Assembly: GCF_938010525.1 (NCBI RefSeq)
Contig: NZ_CALLVK010000003.1
Location: 1-31,696, forward strand
DNA length: 31,696 nucleotides
Direction of reading: 5' to 3'
Origin: Abiotrophia sp938010525
GTDB lineage: Bacteria; Bacillota; Bacilli; Lactobacillales; Aerococcaceae
In this document: in pieces, positions 7,694 through 14,761 of the stretch
How positions within the stretch are numbered: position 1 is the first letter of the stretch
Layout of the letters: the number at the start of each line of letters is the position of its first letter
Position numbers and translations under genes: made by a program
The notes under the pieces: generated by a model
What the model was told of the DNA's origin: nothing
Seen by the model: the letters and a program-made list of their open reading frames with translations, nothing else
Database searches by the model: none

Positions 7694-9046
7694 TTAACGC
7701 ATGGTAACAAACTCTTCCGAACCTGTTGGGTGAATGGCGATTGTCGCATCGAAGTCCGCCTTAGTCGCACCCATCTTAATAGCCACCGCGAAGCCTTGAA
7801 GCATTTCATCCACTCCTTCACCAATGGCGTGTAGGCCGGCAATCTTCTCTTCAGGTCCATGGCAAACCAGCTTAAACTTAGAAGGAACATTGAGCCCGGC
7901 AGCCCGTTGATACATGGAGTTGAACTGGCTAGTATAGACTTTAAGATTTTCTGCCCCGAATTTAGCTTCTGCTTCTTCTTGAGTGTAACCCACTGTGGCG
8001 ATAGCCGGGTGGGAGAAGACAACTGTTGGAATTTGGCTGTAATCAATGGTGGCAGAGGCTGCCCCATTGAAAAGGAACTCTGCCACATGACGGCCTGCGC
8101 GGATAGCGACCGGCGTCAAGGCTGGGCGACCGATTACATCCCCTACTGCATAAATATGTGGGACGGCTGTCTGATGTTGGTCATTGACTTGGATAATGCC
8201 ACGTTCATTGACTTGAATGTCGGTATTTTCCAAGCCTAGGGCGTCGGAATTAAGGGCCCGACCAATGGCTGCAATGACCCGGTCCACTACTAAGACTACT
8301 TGACCTTGAGACAAGCATTCAATCTTGCCATCCTGGCGACGACGATAGGCATCAAACTGGGTATGAGCGTGTAAAGTTGGGCCATGTTCTGCCATGGTAT
8401 CCAACAAGGCTTGGCTAAGCATGGAGTCAAATTTACGTAATGGACGGTCATAGCGGACGACTAAGTGAGATTCTACCCCCAAAGCATGTAAGACACCGGC
8501 CAACTCCACGGCAATATAACCTGCGCCCACAACGGCAACTGATTGAGGCAGGTCTTGCCATTCGAAGAAGGAATCAGATGTATCCAAGAGTTCCTGGCCT
8601 GGCACTTGTGGCACAGCTGGACGACCACCTGTGGCAATCATAAAGTAAGAAGCTGAATAGTTTTGACCATTAACTTGGACCGTATGGTTATCGACGAATT
8701 TAGCATAACCCTTGATGTAATCAATGCCATTATTCAACAAACCACGCTCATAGCTAGCGCGGGCATTGGCCACATAGCTATCACGAGCCTTAACAAATTC
8801 CTGGTAGTTAAATTGATAGTGAACATCTTGGAAGCCATAGCCTGGCCCTACTTGGTTCATAACATCGGCCATGTGAGCCGCATACCAGGTGATTTTCTTA
8901 GGCACACAGCCTTCGTTGACACAGGTTCCTCCTAAGCGTTTGCCTTCAATCAAGGCTACCTTGGCGCCGTACATAGCCGCGCGATTGGCTGTCGCCACAC
9001 CGCCGCTACCGCCACCAATTACAATTAAATCATAGTTTGCAGTCAT
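7694..9046 (-). CDS. gor: Glutathione-disulfide reductase
   Basis: NADPH-dependent flavoenzyme that reduces oxidised glutathione in the cytoplasm and protects against oxidants. The 450 residues match the bacterial enzyme. Seen directly: FAD fold VIGGGSGG (9-16), redox-active disulfide in GGTCVNEGCVPKK (Cys42 and Cys47, the KK being typical of glutathione reductase rather than lipoamide dehydrogenase), NAD(P) fold VVGAGYIAVELAG (about 170-182), second FAD motif YAVGDV (about 300) and the C-terminal HPTGSEE catalytic His439/Glu444. The residue between the cysteines is Glu where Val is commoner; I give this little weight. GAGGAGG ribosome binding site. First gene of a four-gene unit; no convincing promoter hexamers were found upstream. 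Confidence 0.92.
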   Translation of the reverse strand: MTANYDLIVIGGGSGGVATANRAAMYGAKVALIEGKRLGGTCVNEGCVPKKITWYAAHMADVMNQVGPGYGFQDVHYQFNYQEFVKARDSYVANARASYERGLLNNGIDYIKGYAKFVDNHTVQVNGQNYSASYFMIATGGRPAVPQVPGQELLDTSDSFFEWQDLPQSVAVVGAGYIAVELAGVLHALGVESHLVVRYDRPLRKFDSMLSQALLDTMAEHGPTLHAHTQFDAYRRRQDGKIECLSQGQVVLVVDRVIAAIGRALNSDALGLENTDIQVNERGIIQVNDQHQTAVPHIYAVGDVIGRPALTPVAIRAGRHVAEFLFNGAASATIDYSQIPTVVFSHPAIATVGYTQEEAEAKFGAENLKVYTSQFNSMYQRAAGLNVPSKFKLVCHGPEEKIAGLHAIGEGVDEMLQGFAVAIKMGATKADFDATIAIHPTGSEEFVTMR

Positions 9047-9118
9047 GCAAATACCTCCTCATAATCTCTACCCTTCTATACTACACCATTTGGTCCAAAA
9101 TCCCTTCTATAATGCTCA

Positions 9119-9143
9119 AAAAGCGGGAGACAGACTCCCGCTT
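9119..9143 (-). terminator. Intrinsic terminator of the ABC exporter/GNAT unit
   Basis: Stem AAGCGGGAG (9121-9129), loop ACAGA, CTCCCGCTT (9135-9143), followed on the minus strand by further T residues. It lies 8 bp after the acetyltransferase stop and just upstream of the gor leader. Confidence 0.85.
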
Positions 9144-9151
9144 AATCTATG

Positions 9152-9691
9152 CTATAAGTCAATCCAATAACGACACAAGAGATTGCCATCTGCTTCCGTC
9201 ACCATATTTTCCAAAATCCCGCCATTCTTCTCAATAACACGTGCTGAACCCAGATTGGATTGGTCACAGGTAATCAGTAATCGCTGGAGCCCCTCTTGAC
9301 GAGCCTTATCTAGAGTTAAGGCCAAGAGTTGGGTGCCATAACCTTGGCCCCAGCAATCTGGCGCGATTGAGTAACCGACATGACCACCGAACTGACGCAA
9401 ATAATCCGTTAATTCAAGCCGCAAATTACTTAGACCAATCAAGCGATCACTAGTACCATCCTGAGCGGCCGGCTCCATCACTAACCATATTTTGGCTGGC
9501 GCATAGCCCTCGGGAAGCGTCTCCCGTTTGGTCATGGCCACCTGCCTTTGATGCCAAGCCGCCATATCGTCATAGTGCTCAAGGTCGCCACAGCCATGGG
9601 CGACTAATTTCCGATTAAGATAGGCCTGACGATAGGCTGTAAGGGCCGGATAATCGGCTGGACTAATCTCCTTAAGATATAAGTTACTCAT
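9152..9691 (-). CDS. GNAT family N-acetyltransferase
   Basis: Predicted acetyl-CoA-dependent N-acetyltransferase; substrate unknown. The core fold is recognisable: HVGYSIAPDCWGQGYGTQLL (acetyl-CoA binding motif A with the QGYGTQ loop, about 109-128), LITCDQSNLGSARVIEKNGG (motif B, about 142-161) and a C-terminal strand ending in CRYWIDL. The reading frame can begin at a GTG 18 bases upstream, but that codon lies before the AAAAGGAGG site; the second of two tandem ATGs, 6 bases after GGAGG, is the better start, giving 179 residues. The gene is 23 bp downstream of the second ABC exporter gene and ends at a terminator, so it probably belongs to the exporter operon and could modify the same kind of toxic compounds (inference). 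Confidence 0.85.
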   Translation of the reverse strand: MSNLYLKEISPADYPALTAYRQAYLNRKLVAHGCGDLEHYDDMAAWHQRQVAMTKRETLPEGYAPAKIWLVMEPAAQDGTSDRLIGLSNLRLELTDYLRQFGGHVGYSIAPDCWGQGYGTQLLALTLDKARQEGLQRLLITCDQSNLGSARVIEKNGGILENMVTEADGNLLCRYWIDL

Positions 9692-9714
9692 CATAAGCCT
9701 CCTTTTCACCTCTA

Positions 9715-11469
9715 CTAGCCATTGGCTTGTTGCAACTGCATACGATACATTTCAGCATAGCGTCCGCCTTGGGCAAGCAAGGCTTGATGATTGCCACGTT
9801 CCACAATTTCACCTTCATGCAAGACCAAAATTAAATCAGCGTCTTGAATAGTCGACAGACGGTGGGCAATGATAAAGGTAGTCCGCCCCTGACTTACGAC
9901 CTTCATGGCATGCTGGATGATTTCTTCTGTCTCCGTATCAATATGAGACGTTGCCTCATCCAGAATCAAAATCTTAGGATCCGCAGCTAGCGTCCGGGCA
10001 AAACTAATCAGTTGGCGTTCGCCACTGGAATAGGTAGCCCCTTTTTCAAAGACGGGAGCCTGAATCCCTTGAGGCAGGCGGCTGACCATATCTTTGGCCC
10101 CAACCCGTTCAAGGGCTTGCCAGACAGCCGCATCATCAATGGTCTCATTCCCCATAGTCACATTAGAAGCGATGGTTCCGGTGAAGAGATAAGGGTCTTG
10201 AAGTACAATCCCCATTTCCTTGCGGACACTTTCACGGGAATAGTCGCCAATGGCTTGTCCATCTATGAGAATCTGGCCTTCTTGGGGGTCATAGAAACGG
10301 AACAAGAGATTAATCATAGAACTCTTACCCGAGCCTGTATGTCCCACCAAGGCAATGGTCTGACCTGGCTGAGCTAGCAGATTCAAATCCTTCAAGACAG
10401 GTTGACCTGGCACATAGGCGAAATGGACATCTTTGAATTCGACTTGACCTTGAGTCACTACCAAGTCTCGGTCTACCTCCACTTCCTGCTCCGCGTCCAG
10501 TAATTCCAGGACCCGTTGGCCGGTAGCCACCGATTGTTGAATCTGGGAGAATTGCCGGACGAAGTTATTGAGGTTCATGAAGAGACGATCCAAGTAGTTG
10601 ATGTAGATAAAGAGCTGGCCAACTGTAATAGCCAGAGTCTGCCCCAAGAATTGATAACCCACCACAGCCAAAATTAAGGCTACAAAGGACCGGTTGAGCA
10701 ATTCGCCCAAGCTCCAGGAGACCGTGGAGTCCACGCGAATCCATTTTAGGGCTGCTTGGTACATCTGCTCTACGATTGTCTGGAAACGGGATTTGAAGCT
10801 GGATTCTATGTGAGAAAGCTGAATCATGACGCTACCGTTCATGGTTTCATTGACCTGGGAATTGACCTCGCTCTGAGCTTCGAAGAAAACCTTCATAGCC
10901 TGAGAGACTTGGCGGCTGTAGAGCACATACCAGCAATAAAAGAGTGGTAAGAGCAGTAAAAGGGCCAAGCCGATATACCAGTTCAAGCTAAAGATAAAGA
11001 CATAAATAATGATCACCTGAGCCAAACTAAGAAAGGCTTGAGACATGATACCACCGTAGAAGTTGCTTCTAAGAGTCTCAGTGTCATTAATAATGCGAGA
11101 GGAAACCTTGCCGGCTGGCTTATCATCAAAATATGAGACCGGCAGATTCTGCATGACATCGAAGGCCTTATTACGGATGTATTCCACTATGCGGTTGGCA
11201 CATGACATCAAGGTAATGCTGGCAAAATAGCCGATAATCGAAGCTAAGGCAATCAAACCTACATAGAAGCCCAGATGTTGCAACATAGCTGCCCTATCCA
11301 GTTCCTTGCCCTGATTGAAGACCGGCGTGAGCACTTGGTCAATGACTCTTTGAATTTCTAAGGGGGCATAGTTTTGAATAATGGTCCCTCCGCCCAAGAG
11401 CACTAGGCCTAGGAGGAAGAGACGCCACTCTACCTTGACCAATCGAAATAATCTTAATGGGATACTCAT
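9715..11469 (-). CDS. Heterodimeric ABC multidrug exporter, second subunit (canonical catalytic Glu)
   Basis: A 584-residue half-transporter: six predicted membrane helices (about 15-310), then a nucleotide-binding domain with Walker A GHTGSGKS (about 374-381), signature YSSGERQ (about 480-486), Walker B ILILDEATSHID (about 497-508) and H-loop AHRLST. The signature departs from LSGGQ while the catalytic Glu is kept, as expected for the partner carrying the consensus catalytic residue in heterodimeric exporters such as BmrCD, LmrCD, EfrAB or PatAB. Its ATG overlaps the upstream subunit's TGA by 4 bp (ATGA), implying translational coupling and balanced synthesis. Predicted to export drugs or other amphipathic compounds across the cytoplasmic membrane; the true substrate is unknown. 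Confidence 0.92.
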   Translation of the reverse strand: MSIPLRLFRLVKVEWRLFLLGLVLLGGGTIIQNYAPLEIQRVIDQVLTPVFNQGKELDRAAMLQHLGFYVGLIALASIIGYFASITLMSCANRIVEYIRNKAFDVMQNLPVSYFDDKPAGKVSSRIINDTETLRSNFYGGIMSQAFLSLAQVIIIYVFIFSLNWYIGLALLLLLPLFYCWYVLYSRQVSQAMKVFFEAQSEVNSQVNETMNGSVMIQLSHIESSFKSRFQTIVEQMYQAALKWIRVDSTVSWSLGELLNRSFVALILAVVGYQFLGQTLAITVGQLFIYINYLDRLFMNLNNFVRQFSQIQQSVATGQRVLELLDAEQEVEVDRDLVVTQGQVEFKDVHFAYVPGQPVLKDLNLLAQPGQTIALVGHTGSGKSSMINLLFRFYDPQEGQILIDGQAIGDYSRESVRKEMGIVLQDPYLFTGTIASNVTMGNETIDDAAVWQALERVGAKDMVSRLPQGIQAPVFEKGATYSSGERQLISFARTLAADPKILILDEATSHIDTETEEIIQHAMKVVSQGRTTFIIAHRLSTIQDADLILVLHEGEIVERGNHQALLAQGGRYAEMYRMQLQQANG

Positions 11470-13211
11470 GCCATCACCTCCTCTTCTGAGACTTCTTCAT
11501 TTAGGCGTTGGCGCCATGCTTGTTCAGCATACCAACCGCCTAGGGCCATGAGATCTTCTGCGCGCCCTTCTTCTACAATGCGACCTTGGTCTAGGACCAC
11601 AATCCAATCGGCATGTTCCACAGCTGATAAGCGATGGGTAGTAATAATATTGGTCTTACCGGCTCGTAGGGTTTGGATATTTTCAATAATAATACGTTCG
11701 GTCCGCGCATCAACTGCCGATAAGGCATCGTCTAATATGAGGAGCTCGGGTTCCTTAATCATGGCGCGGGCAATGGAGATACGTTGTTTCTGACCGCCCG
11801 AAATAGCCACCCCTTTCTCACCAATTAGAGTGTCGTAGCCCTCCGACATACGTTCCAAGTCTTGGCTAAAGGCTGCAATGGCCACCGCAACATCCACTTG
11901 CTTCTGACTGGCAGAAGGATTACCCAAGAGAATATTCTCCCTTACAGTTCGCGAAAAGAGTAAGTGCTCTTGCGGTACATAGCCAATCAGCTTTTCCATA
12001 TCGTGACGATTAAAATCACTTATTGGTTGGTCGTTGACTAAGAATTCACCCTGGCCAATGGGATACTGGCATAGGAATTGGCGAACCAGGGTGGTCTTAC
12101 CACTCCCTGTCTTACCGACAATCCCAAGGGTTTGGCCTTTCTTAAGGCGCAGATGAATGTGACTGAGACTGTCTTCAGAAGCTCCTTGATAGCGGAAACT
12201 ATAATCAGCTAGACTCAGCTCCTCTAGGTCACTTAGCCTTTGAGTCCCTTGACTGGCCAAATCATCGCTAGCTTCCAATAATTCTTGGATCTTACCATAG
12301 CTGACTTTGGCATTTTGATAGACGACAATTAAATCAGTTAAGGACCAGAGCGGTTCAGCAAGTGAAACTGAATAGAGTTGCAAGGCAATAATTTGGCCCA
12401 AGGTCAAATGCCCTGCCGCCATTTCCAATCCCCCTACACCAATGACTAAGGCCGCGGTCAGGGAAATAATGGTAATGGATAGGCGCCCAAACGCCGCTTG
12501 GTAGTACATAATCCGGATAGCCTTGCTGGCTAAATCGCGCGTTTTGGCCTGAAAACGTTGACTGGCTTCTTGTTTGTTACCGTAAGCGCGCGTCACTCGA
12601 ATGCCTTCTATGACCTCTAAGACCTCATTACTGAGGGCAGCAACCGCATCGCGTTGTTGCGTCACGGCTTCTTCTTGTCGACGCGTTAAGATTACAAGAG
12701 GAAGCAGGATGAGACTAGAAGGAATAAGCGCTAAGAGGGTCACCTTCCAGGAAATAGACAGCATAATGGGAATAATGATAAAGTAGGTACCTGCGGATAA
12801 GAGAAAGCCCATTAAGCCATAGCCCATAAAATCCTCAATTCCCCTAACATCAGAAGTAAAACGAGTCATCATATCACCAGAGCGGAACTTTTCAAAAAAT
12901 TGAATTCGCATGCTAATGATCTTCTGGTAGAGATTGAGCTTGACTTCCTTGATATAGAATGCCGATTGACTAAAGAGTCGACTCATCCATATATATTCAG
13001 ATGTATATTGAGCTACTGCCATTACCACCATAATGCCAATGAAAAGTGCCAGACTCTGGCCCGTCAGCGAATGGTCAGCCATGGCATCAATAATGGCCTG
13101 AGTCACCCGCGTAGGTATGACCCACAAGATATAGTTGGCGGCAATGGAAAGCAAAATAATCAGGTAAGTCATCGGATATCGTTTGATGAATTGCCACATG
13201 GCAGCTAACAT
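11466..13211 (-). CDS. Heterodimeric ABC multidrug exporter, first subunit (degenerate site)
   Basis: Half-transporter of 581 residues: six-helix membrane domain, then Walker A GKTGSGKTT (about 365-373), canonical signature ISGGQKQR, and Walker B LLILDDALSAVD (about 487-498) where Asp replaces the catalytic Glu. A non-catalytic Walker B here with a changed signature in the partner is the pattern of asymmetric exporters (BmrC, LmrC, EfrA, PatA). An upstream in-frame extension to 13325 exists, but it runs through the leader terminator. The ATG at 13211 is preceded by GGGGG at 6 bases and gives the normal N-terminus MLAAMWQFIKRY, so it is chosen. Expression is probably controlled by attenuation in the 13212-13479 leader. 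Confidence 0.92.
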   Translation of the reverse strand: MLAAMWQFIKRYPMTYLIILLSIAANYILWVIPTRVTQAIIDAMADHSLTGQSLALFIGIMVVMAVAQYTSEYIWMSRLFSQSAFYIKEVKLNLYQKIISMRIQFFEKFRSGDMMTRFTSDVRGIEDFMGYGLMGFLLSAGTYFIIIPIMLSISWKVTLLALIPSSLILLPLVILTRRQEEAVTQQRDAVAALSNEVLEVIEGIRVTRAYGNKQEASQRFQAKTRDLASKAIRIMYYQAAFGRLSITIISLTAALVIGVGGLEMAAGHLTLGQIIALQLYSVSLAEPLWSLTDLIVVYQNAKVSYGKIQELLEASDDLASQGTQRLSDLEELSLADYSFRYQGASEDSLSHIHLRLKKGQTLGIVGKTGSGKTTLVRQFLCQYPIGQGEFLVNDQPISDFNRHDMEKLIGYVPQEHLLFSRTVRENILLGNPSASQKQVDVAVAIAAFSQDLERMSEGYDTLIGEKGVAISGGQKQRISIARAMIKEPELLILDDALSAVDARTERIIIENIQTLRAGKTNIITTHRLSAVEHADWIVVLDQGRIVEEGRAEDLMALGGWYAEQAWRQRLNEEVSEEEVMA

Positions 13212-13262
13212 AAAAATCCCCCTTAATATAGATCGATAGGTAAAATCCCCTAATAGACGCAC

Positions 13263-13335
13263 AAAAAAGACCCTAAGATGGACAGTACAAGGCACAGAAT
13301 CTAGTTCTGGTCCTTGCCACTCCAACTTAGCGTCT
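13263..13335 (-). terminator. Leader terminator (attenuator) before the ABC exporter
   Basis: The outer stem pairs 13335-13321 with 13282-13268: 15 positions with 2 mismatches (AGACGCTAAGTTGGA against TCCATCTTAGGGTCT). Inner helices are CAAGG/CCTTG (13316-13312 with 13292-13288) and CAGAA/TTCTG (13309-13305 with 13299-13295). Six T residues follow directly (complement of 13263-13268). It lies about 50 nt upstream of the exporter start, inside the same transcription unit, so it is placed to act as a conditional terminator. Confidence 0.85.
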
Positions 13336-13381
13336 TATCATCTTCTATATTCTTGGCTACAAGGCCTAGTAAGGCACTTGT

Positions 13382-13447
13382 TTATAGCATGACGTCTAAA
13401 AGGAGCGGGTGTTGTTTGGCTTGTTTGGCTTTAACTACTAAAATCAT
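13382..13447 (-). CDS. Leader peptide of the ABC exporter operon (21 aa)
   Basis: A short ORF, ATG at 13447-13445 and TAA at 13384-13382, preceded by AAAGGAG with an 8-base spacer and starting roughly 30 nt after the predicted transcription start. The peptide begins MILVVKAKQAKQ and ends HPLLLDVML; the centre has a repeated Ala-Lys-Gln encoded by a direct repeat of GCCAAACAA. There is no run of a single amino acid that would point to amino-acid starvation control, so stalling by ribosome-targeting drugs is the more likely trigger (inference). The stop codon abuts the base of an RNA hairpin. Its Shine-Dalgarno (13462-13456) is perfectly complementary to CTCCTTT within its own coding part (13405-13399). 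No homologue is recognised. Confidence 0.7.
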   Translation of the reverse strand: MILVVKAKQAKQHPLLLDVML

Positions 13448-13485
13448 GACACATACTCCTTTCTTTCATTTTTTCTTACTTTTCT

Positions 13486-13515
13486 AGGATACCACAGCTT
13501 ACTTCACTTTGTAAA
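13486..13515 (-). promoter_or_regulatory. Promoter of the ABC exporter operon
   Basis: TTTACA (13515-13510), 18-bp spacer, TATCCT (13491-13486) preceded by TGG, i.e. an extended -10. It is placed correctly to make the leader RNA. The -35 lies inside one arm of the 9-bp inverted repeat at 13507-13541. Confidence 0.7.
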
Positions 13516-13541
13516 GCCTTTCTTGAAAATATTTTACAAAG
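13507..13541. repeat. 9-bp inverted repeat over the exporter -35 (possible operator)
   Basis: CTTTGTAAA (13507-13515) and TTTACAAAG (13533-13541) form a perfect dyad with 26 bp between arm centres. One arm covers the -35 hexamer of the exporter promoter. It could bind a dimeric repressor or activator acting on the exporter, and perhaps on the divergent gene, or form a cruciform. No regulator gene is adjacent. Binding is inferred only. Confidence 0.5.
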
Positions 13542-13575
13542 GGCTTAAGTCCTAGGGCCCTTCAGGTAGCTTGGC

Positions 13576-13604
13576 TTGCAATATGGTGTGGCTTTCGGTA
13601 AACT
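13576..13604 (+). promoter_or_regulatory. Possible promoter of the DUF1189-like gene
   Basis: TTGCAA (13576-13581) and TAAACT (13599-13604) at 17-bp spacing, each 4 of 6 matches to consensus, upstream of the plus-strand gene. A TATAAA just downstream (about 13612) lacks a good -35. Weak prediction. Confidence 0.35.
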
Positions 13605-13650
13605 AAGCCTGTATAAAGCAATTTCTAGATTAATATAAAGGATGACCACA

Positions 13651-14709
13651 TTGAAACAATTAATCGCCATTATCTTCTCCTCCTTGCGCATGCCCCAACA
13701 AATCTTCGGGCTTTCCAAGGTGCCTTTTAAATTCTTCCGTCGCCTCAGCCGGCTGATTATCCTCTGGCTAACTGTCACCTCTGTCCTGGTGACCCTCAAG
13801 CCACTCAATCAACTCTTTGACGATGTCAAAGCAAGCTCAAATAACCTACCGGATTTCCATACTGTCGACGGTAAGCTAGAGCTCAACCAAGACCAAAAGC
13901 CTGTCTACTTCCAATCTCAATCTTTCCAATTGGTTGTCGACGATACCGTAACGGTTAGCGGGCCCCAAGACCAACCTACTATCCCAACGGACATTGCTAG
14001 CCGCCTATCTACTAAATCTTTGGCTAGCTTCTTCCTCTTCAAGGACCGCGCTTTCGGCCAAGTTGCGGGTCGTATGATGCAAATTACGGACCTCTACAAG
14101 GCCAATTTTAACAAGCAAGTCGCTAGCCAAACTTTAAACTCTATCGAAAATTACCGCTGGATCTTTTATCTGTCCCTTTTCATTGTGGCTTGGATTATCT
14201 CCTGGTTACTCTATTGGTTTGTTGTCCTACTCATTTCTTACTTGGCCCACTTCACTACCTTACGGTCCAAGTCCTTCAAACTCTTTAGTCAGACTATGCG
14301 CCTAGTTATTCAAGTGACCTTTGTTCCCTTCCTTATCTATGGCCTCTTACAAATCATCCTACCTCTAGGTTTTGTCTTCTTTATCTTCTTGGCCCTCTAT
14401 ACAGTGGCCTTCATTTATTACGCCCAACAGCGTTTTATGATGAGTCTCTTCTCGGCCTTCAATAGTCAAGCCTTCAAGGAAGGTATGCAGGACCTGCAAG
14501 AAGATGCCAATAACTTAAGTCCTGATGAAATGAACGAACGCTTCATGTCCTTAATCCAAGAAGCTAGACAAGAGCGTCATGCTCAAGGACAAGATGGAAA
14601 CAAAGAGGAAGAGAAAGAGGAAGCAGCAGAGACAAGCCCTCAGGATCACACTGGTCAAAATGACCAAGAAACAGAAGACCCTTCTAACCAAAATCAAGAT
14701 AATGATTAA
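13651..14709 (+). CDS. DUF1189-like membrane protein
   Basis: About 352 residues with an N-terminal hydrophobic segment (about 30-50), an extracellular-looking region of about 110 residues, then several membrane helices (about 165-195, 215-245, 245-270), and a very acidic, Gln/Glu-rich cytoplasmic tail of about 60 residues. This layout and the N-terminus resemble DUF1189 proteins of Firmicutes, function unknown. An ATG at 13642 is directly adjacent to AAAGG, leaving no spacer, whereas the in-frame TTG at 13651 sits 8 bases after AAAGGA and is the better start; the ATG remains possible. It is divergent from the ABC exporter leader and convergent with the ROK kinase gene, sharing the terminator at 14715-14746. 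Confidence 0.8.
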   Translation: MKQLIAIIFSSLRMPQQIFGLSKVPFKFFRRLSRLIILWLTVTSVLVTLKPLNQLFDDVKASSNNLPDFHTVDGKLELNQDQKPVYFQSQSFQLVVDDTVTVSGPQDQPTIPTDIASRLSTKSLASFFLFKDRAFGQVAGRMMQITDLYKANFNKQVASQTLNSIENYRWIFYLSLFIVAWIISWLLYWFVVLLISYLAHFTTLRSKSFKLFSQTMRLVIQVTFVPFLIYGLLQIILPLGFVFFIFLALYTVAFIYYAQQRFMMSLFSAFNSQAFKEGMQDLQEDANNLSPDEMNERFMSLIQEARQERHAQGQDGNKEEEKEEAAETSPQDHTGQNDQETEDPSNQNQDND

Positions 14710-14714
14710 TCAAT

Positions 14715-14746
14715 AAAAAAGCTAGGACCTCAAGTCCTAGCTTTTT
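14715..14746. terminator. Bidirectional intrinsic terminator
   Basis: Stem GCTAGGAC (14721-14728) / GTCCTAGC (14734-14741) flanked by A6 on the left and T5 on the right. It can therefore end the DUF1189-like gene on the plus strand and the oligoendopeptidase-to-kinase unit on the minus strand. Confidence 0.9.
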
Positions 14747-14761
14747 CATGTCTTAAGTGAT

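Larger units (their letters stand above)
13212..13479 (-). promoter_or_regulatory. Transcription-attenuation leader of the ABC exporter operon
   Basis: About 270 nt of untranslated RNA between the predicted transcription start (near 13479) and the exporter ATG. In order on the minus strand: a leader ORF (13447-13382); a hairpin beginning one base after its stop (13381-13359; ACAAG/CTTGT plus GCCT/AGGC); and an intrinsic terminator (13335-13263). An alternative pairing is possible: CCTTG (13364-13360) with CAAGG (13316-13312) and CCAA (13356-13353) with TTGG (13325-13322). This pairing would invade both the stop-codon hairpin and the terminator. The simplest reading is that a ribosome stalled on the leader ORF opens the first hairpin, frees the antiterminator and lets transcription reach the exporter. 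The elements are seen; the switching is inferred. Confidence 0.75.

Noticed and set aside
7687..8088. 133-codon minus-strand ORF overlapping gor in another frame
   Set aside because: It overlaps the conserved C-terminal region of glutathione reductase and has no independent support.
7694..9046. Glu between the redox cysteines of glutathione reductase (CVNEGC) as a functional anomaly
   Set aside because: Both cysteines, the following KK and the C-terminal His/Glu pair are intact; a single change in this position is not enough to claim altered function.
13212..13325. In-frame N-terminal extension of the first ABC exporter subunit up to 13325
   Set aside because: The extension reads through the leader terminator hairpin and gives no recognisable sequence; the ATG at 13211 has a GGGGG site at 6 bases and the normal exporter N-terminus.
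13411..13430. GCCAAACAA direct repeat as part of a CRISPR or other repeat array
   Set aside because: Only two adjacent 9-base units without spacers, and they lie within the leader ORF.
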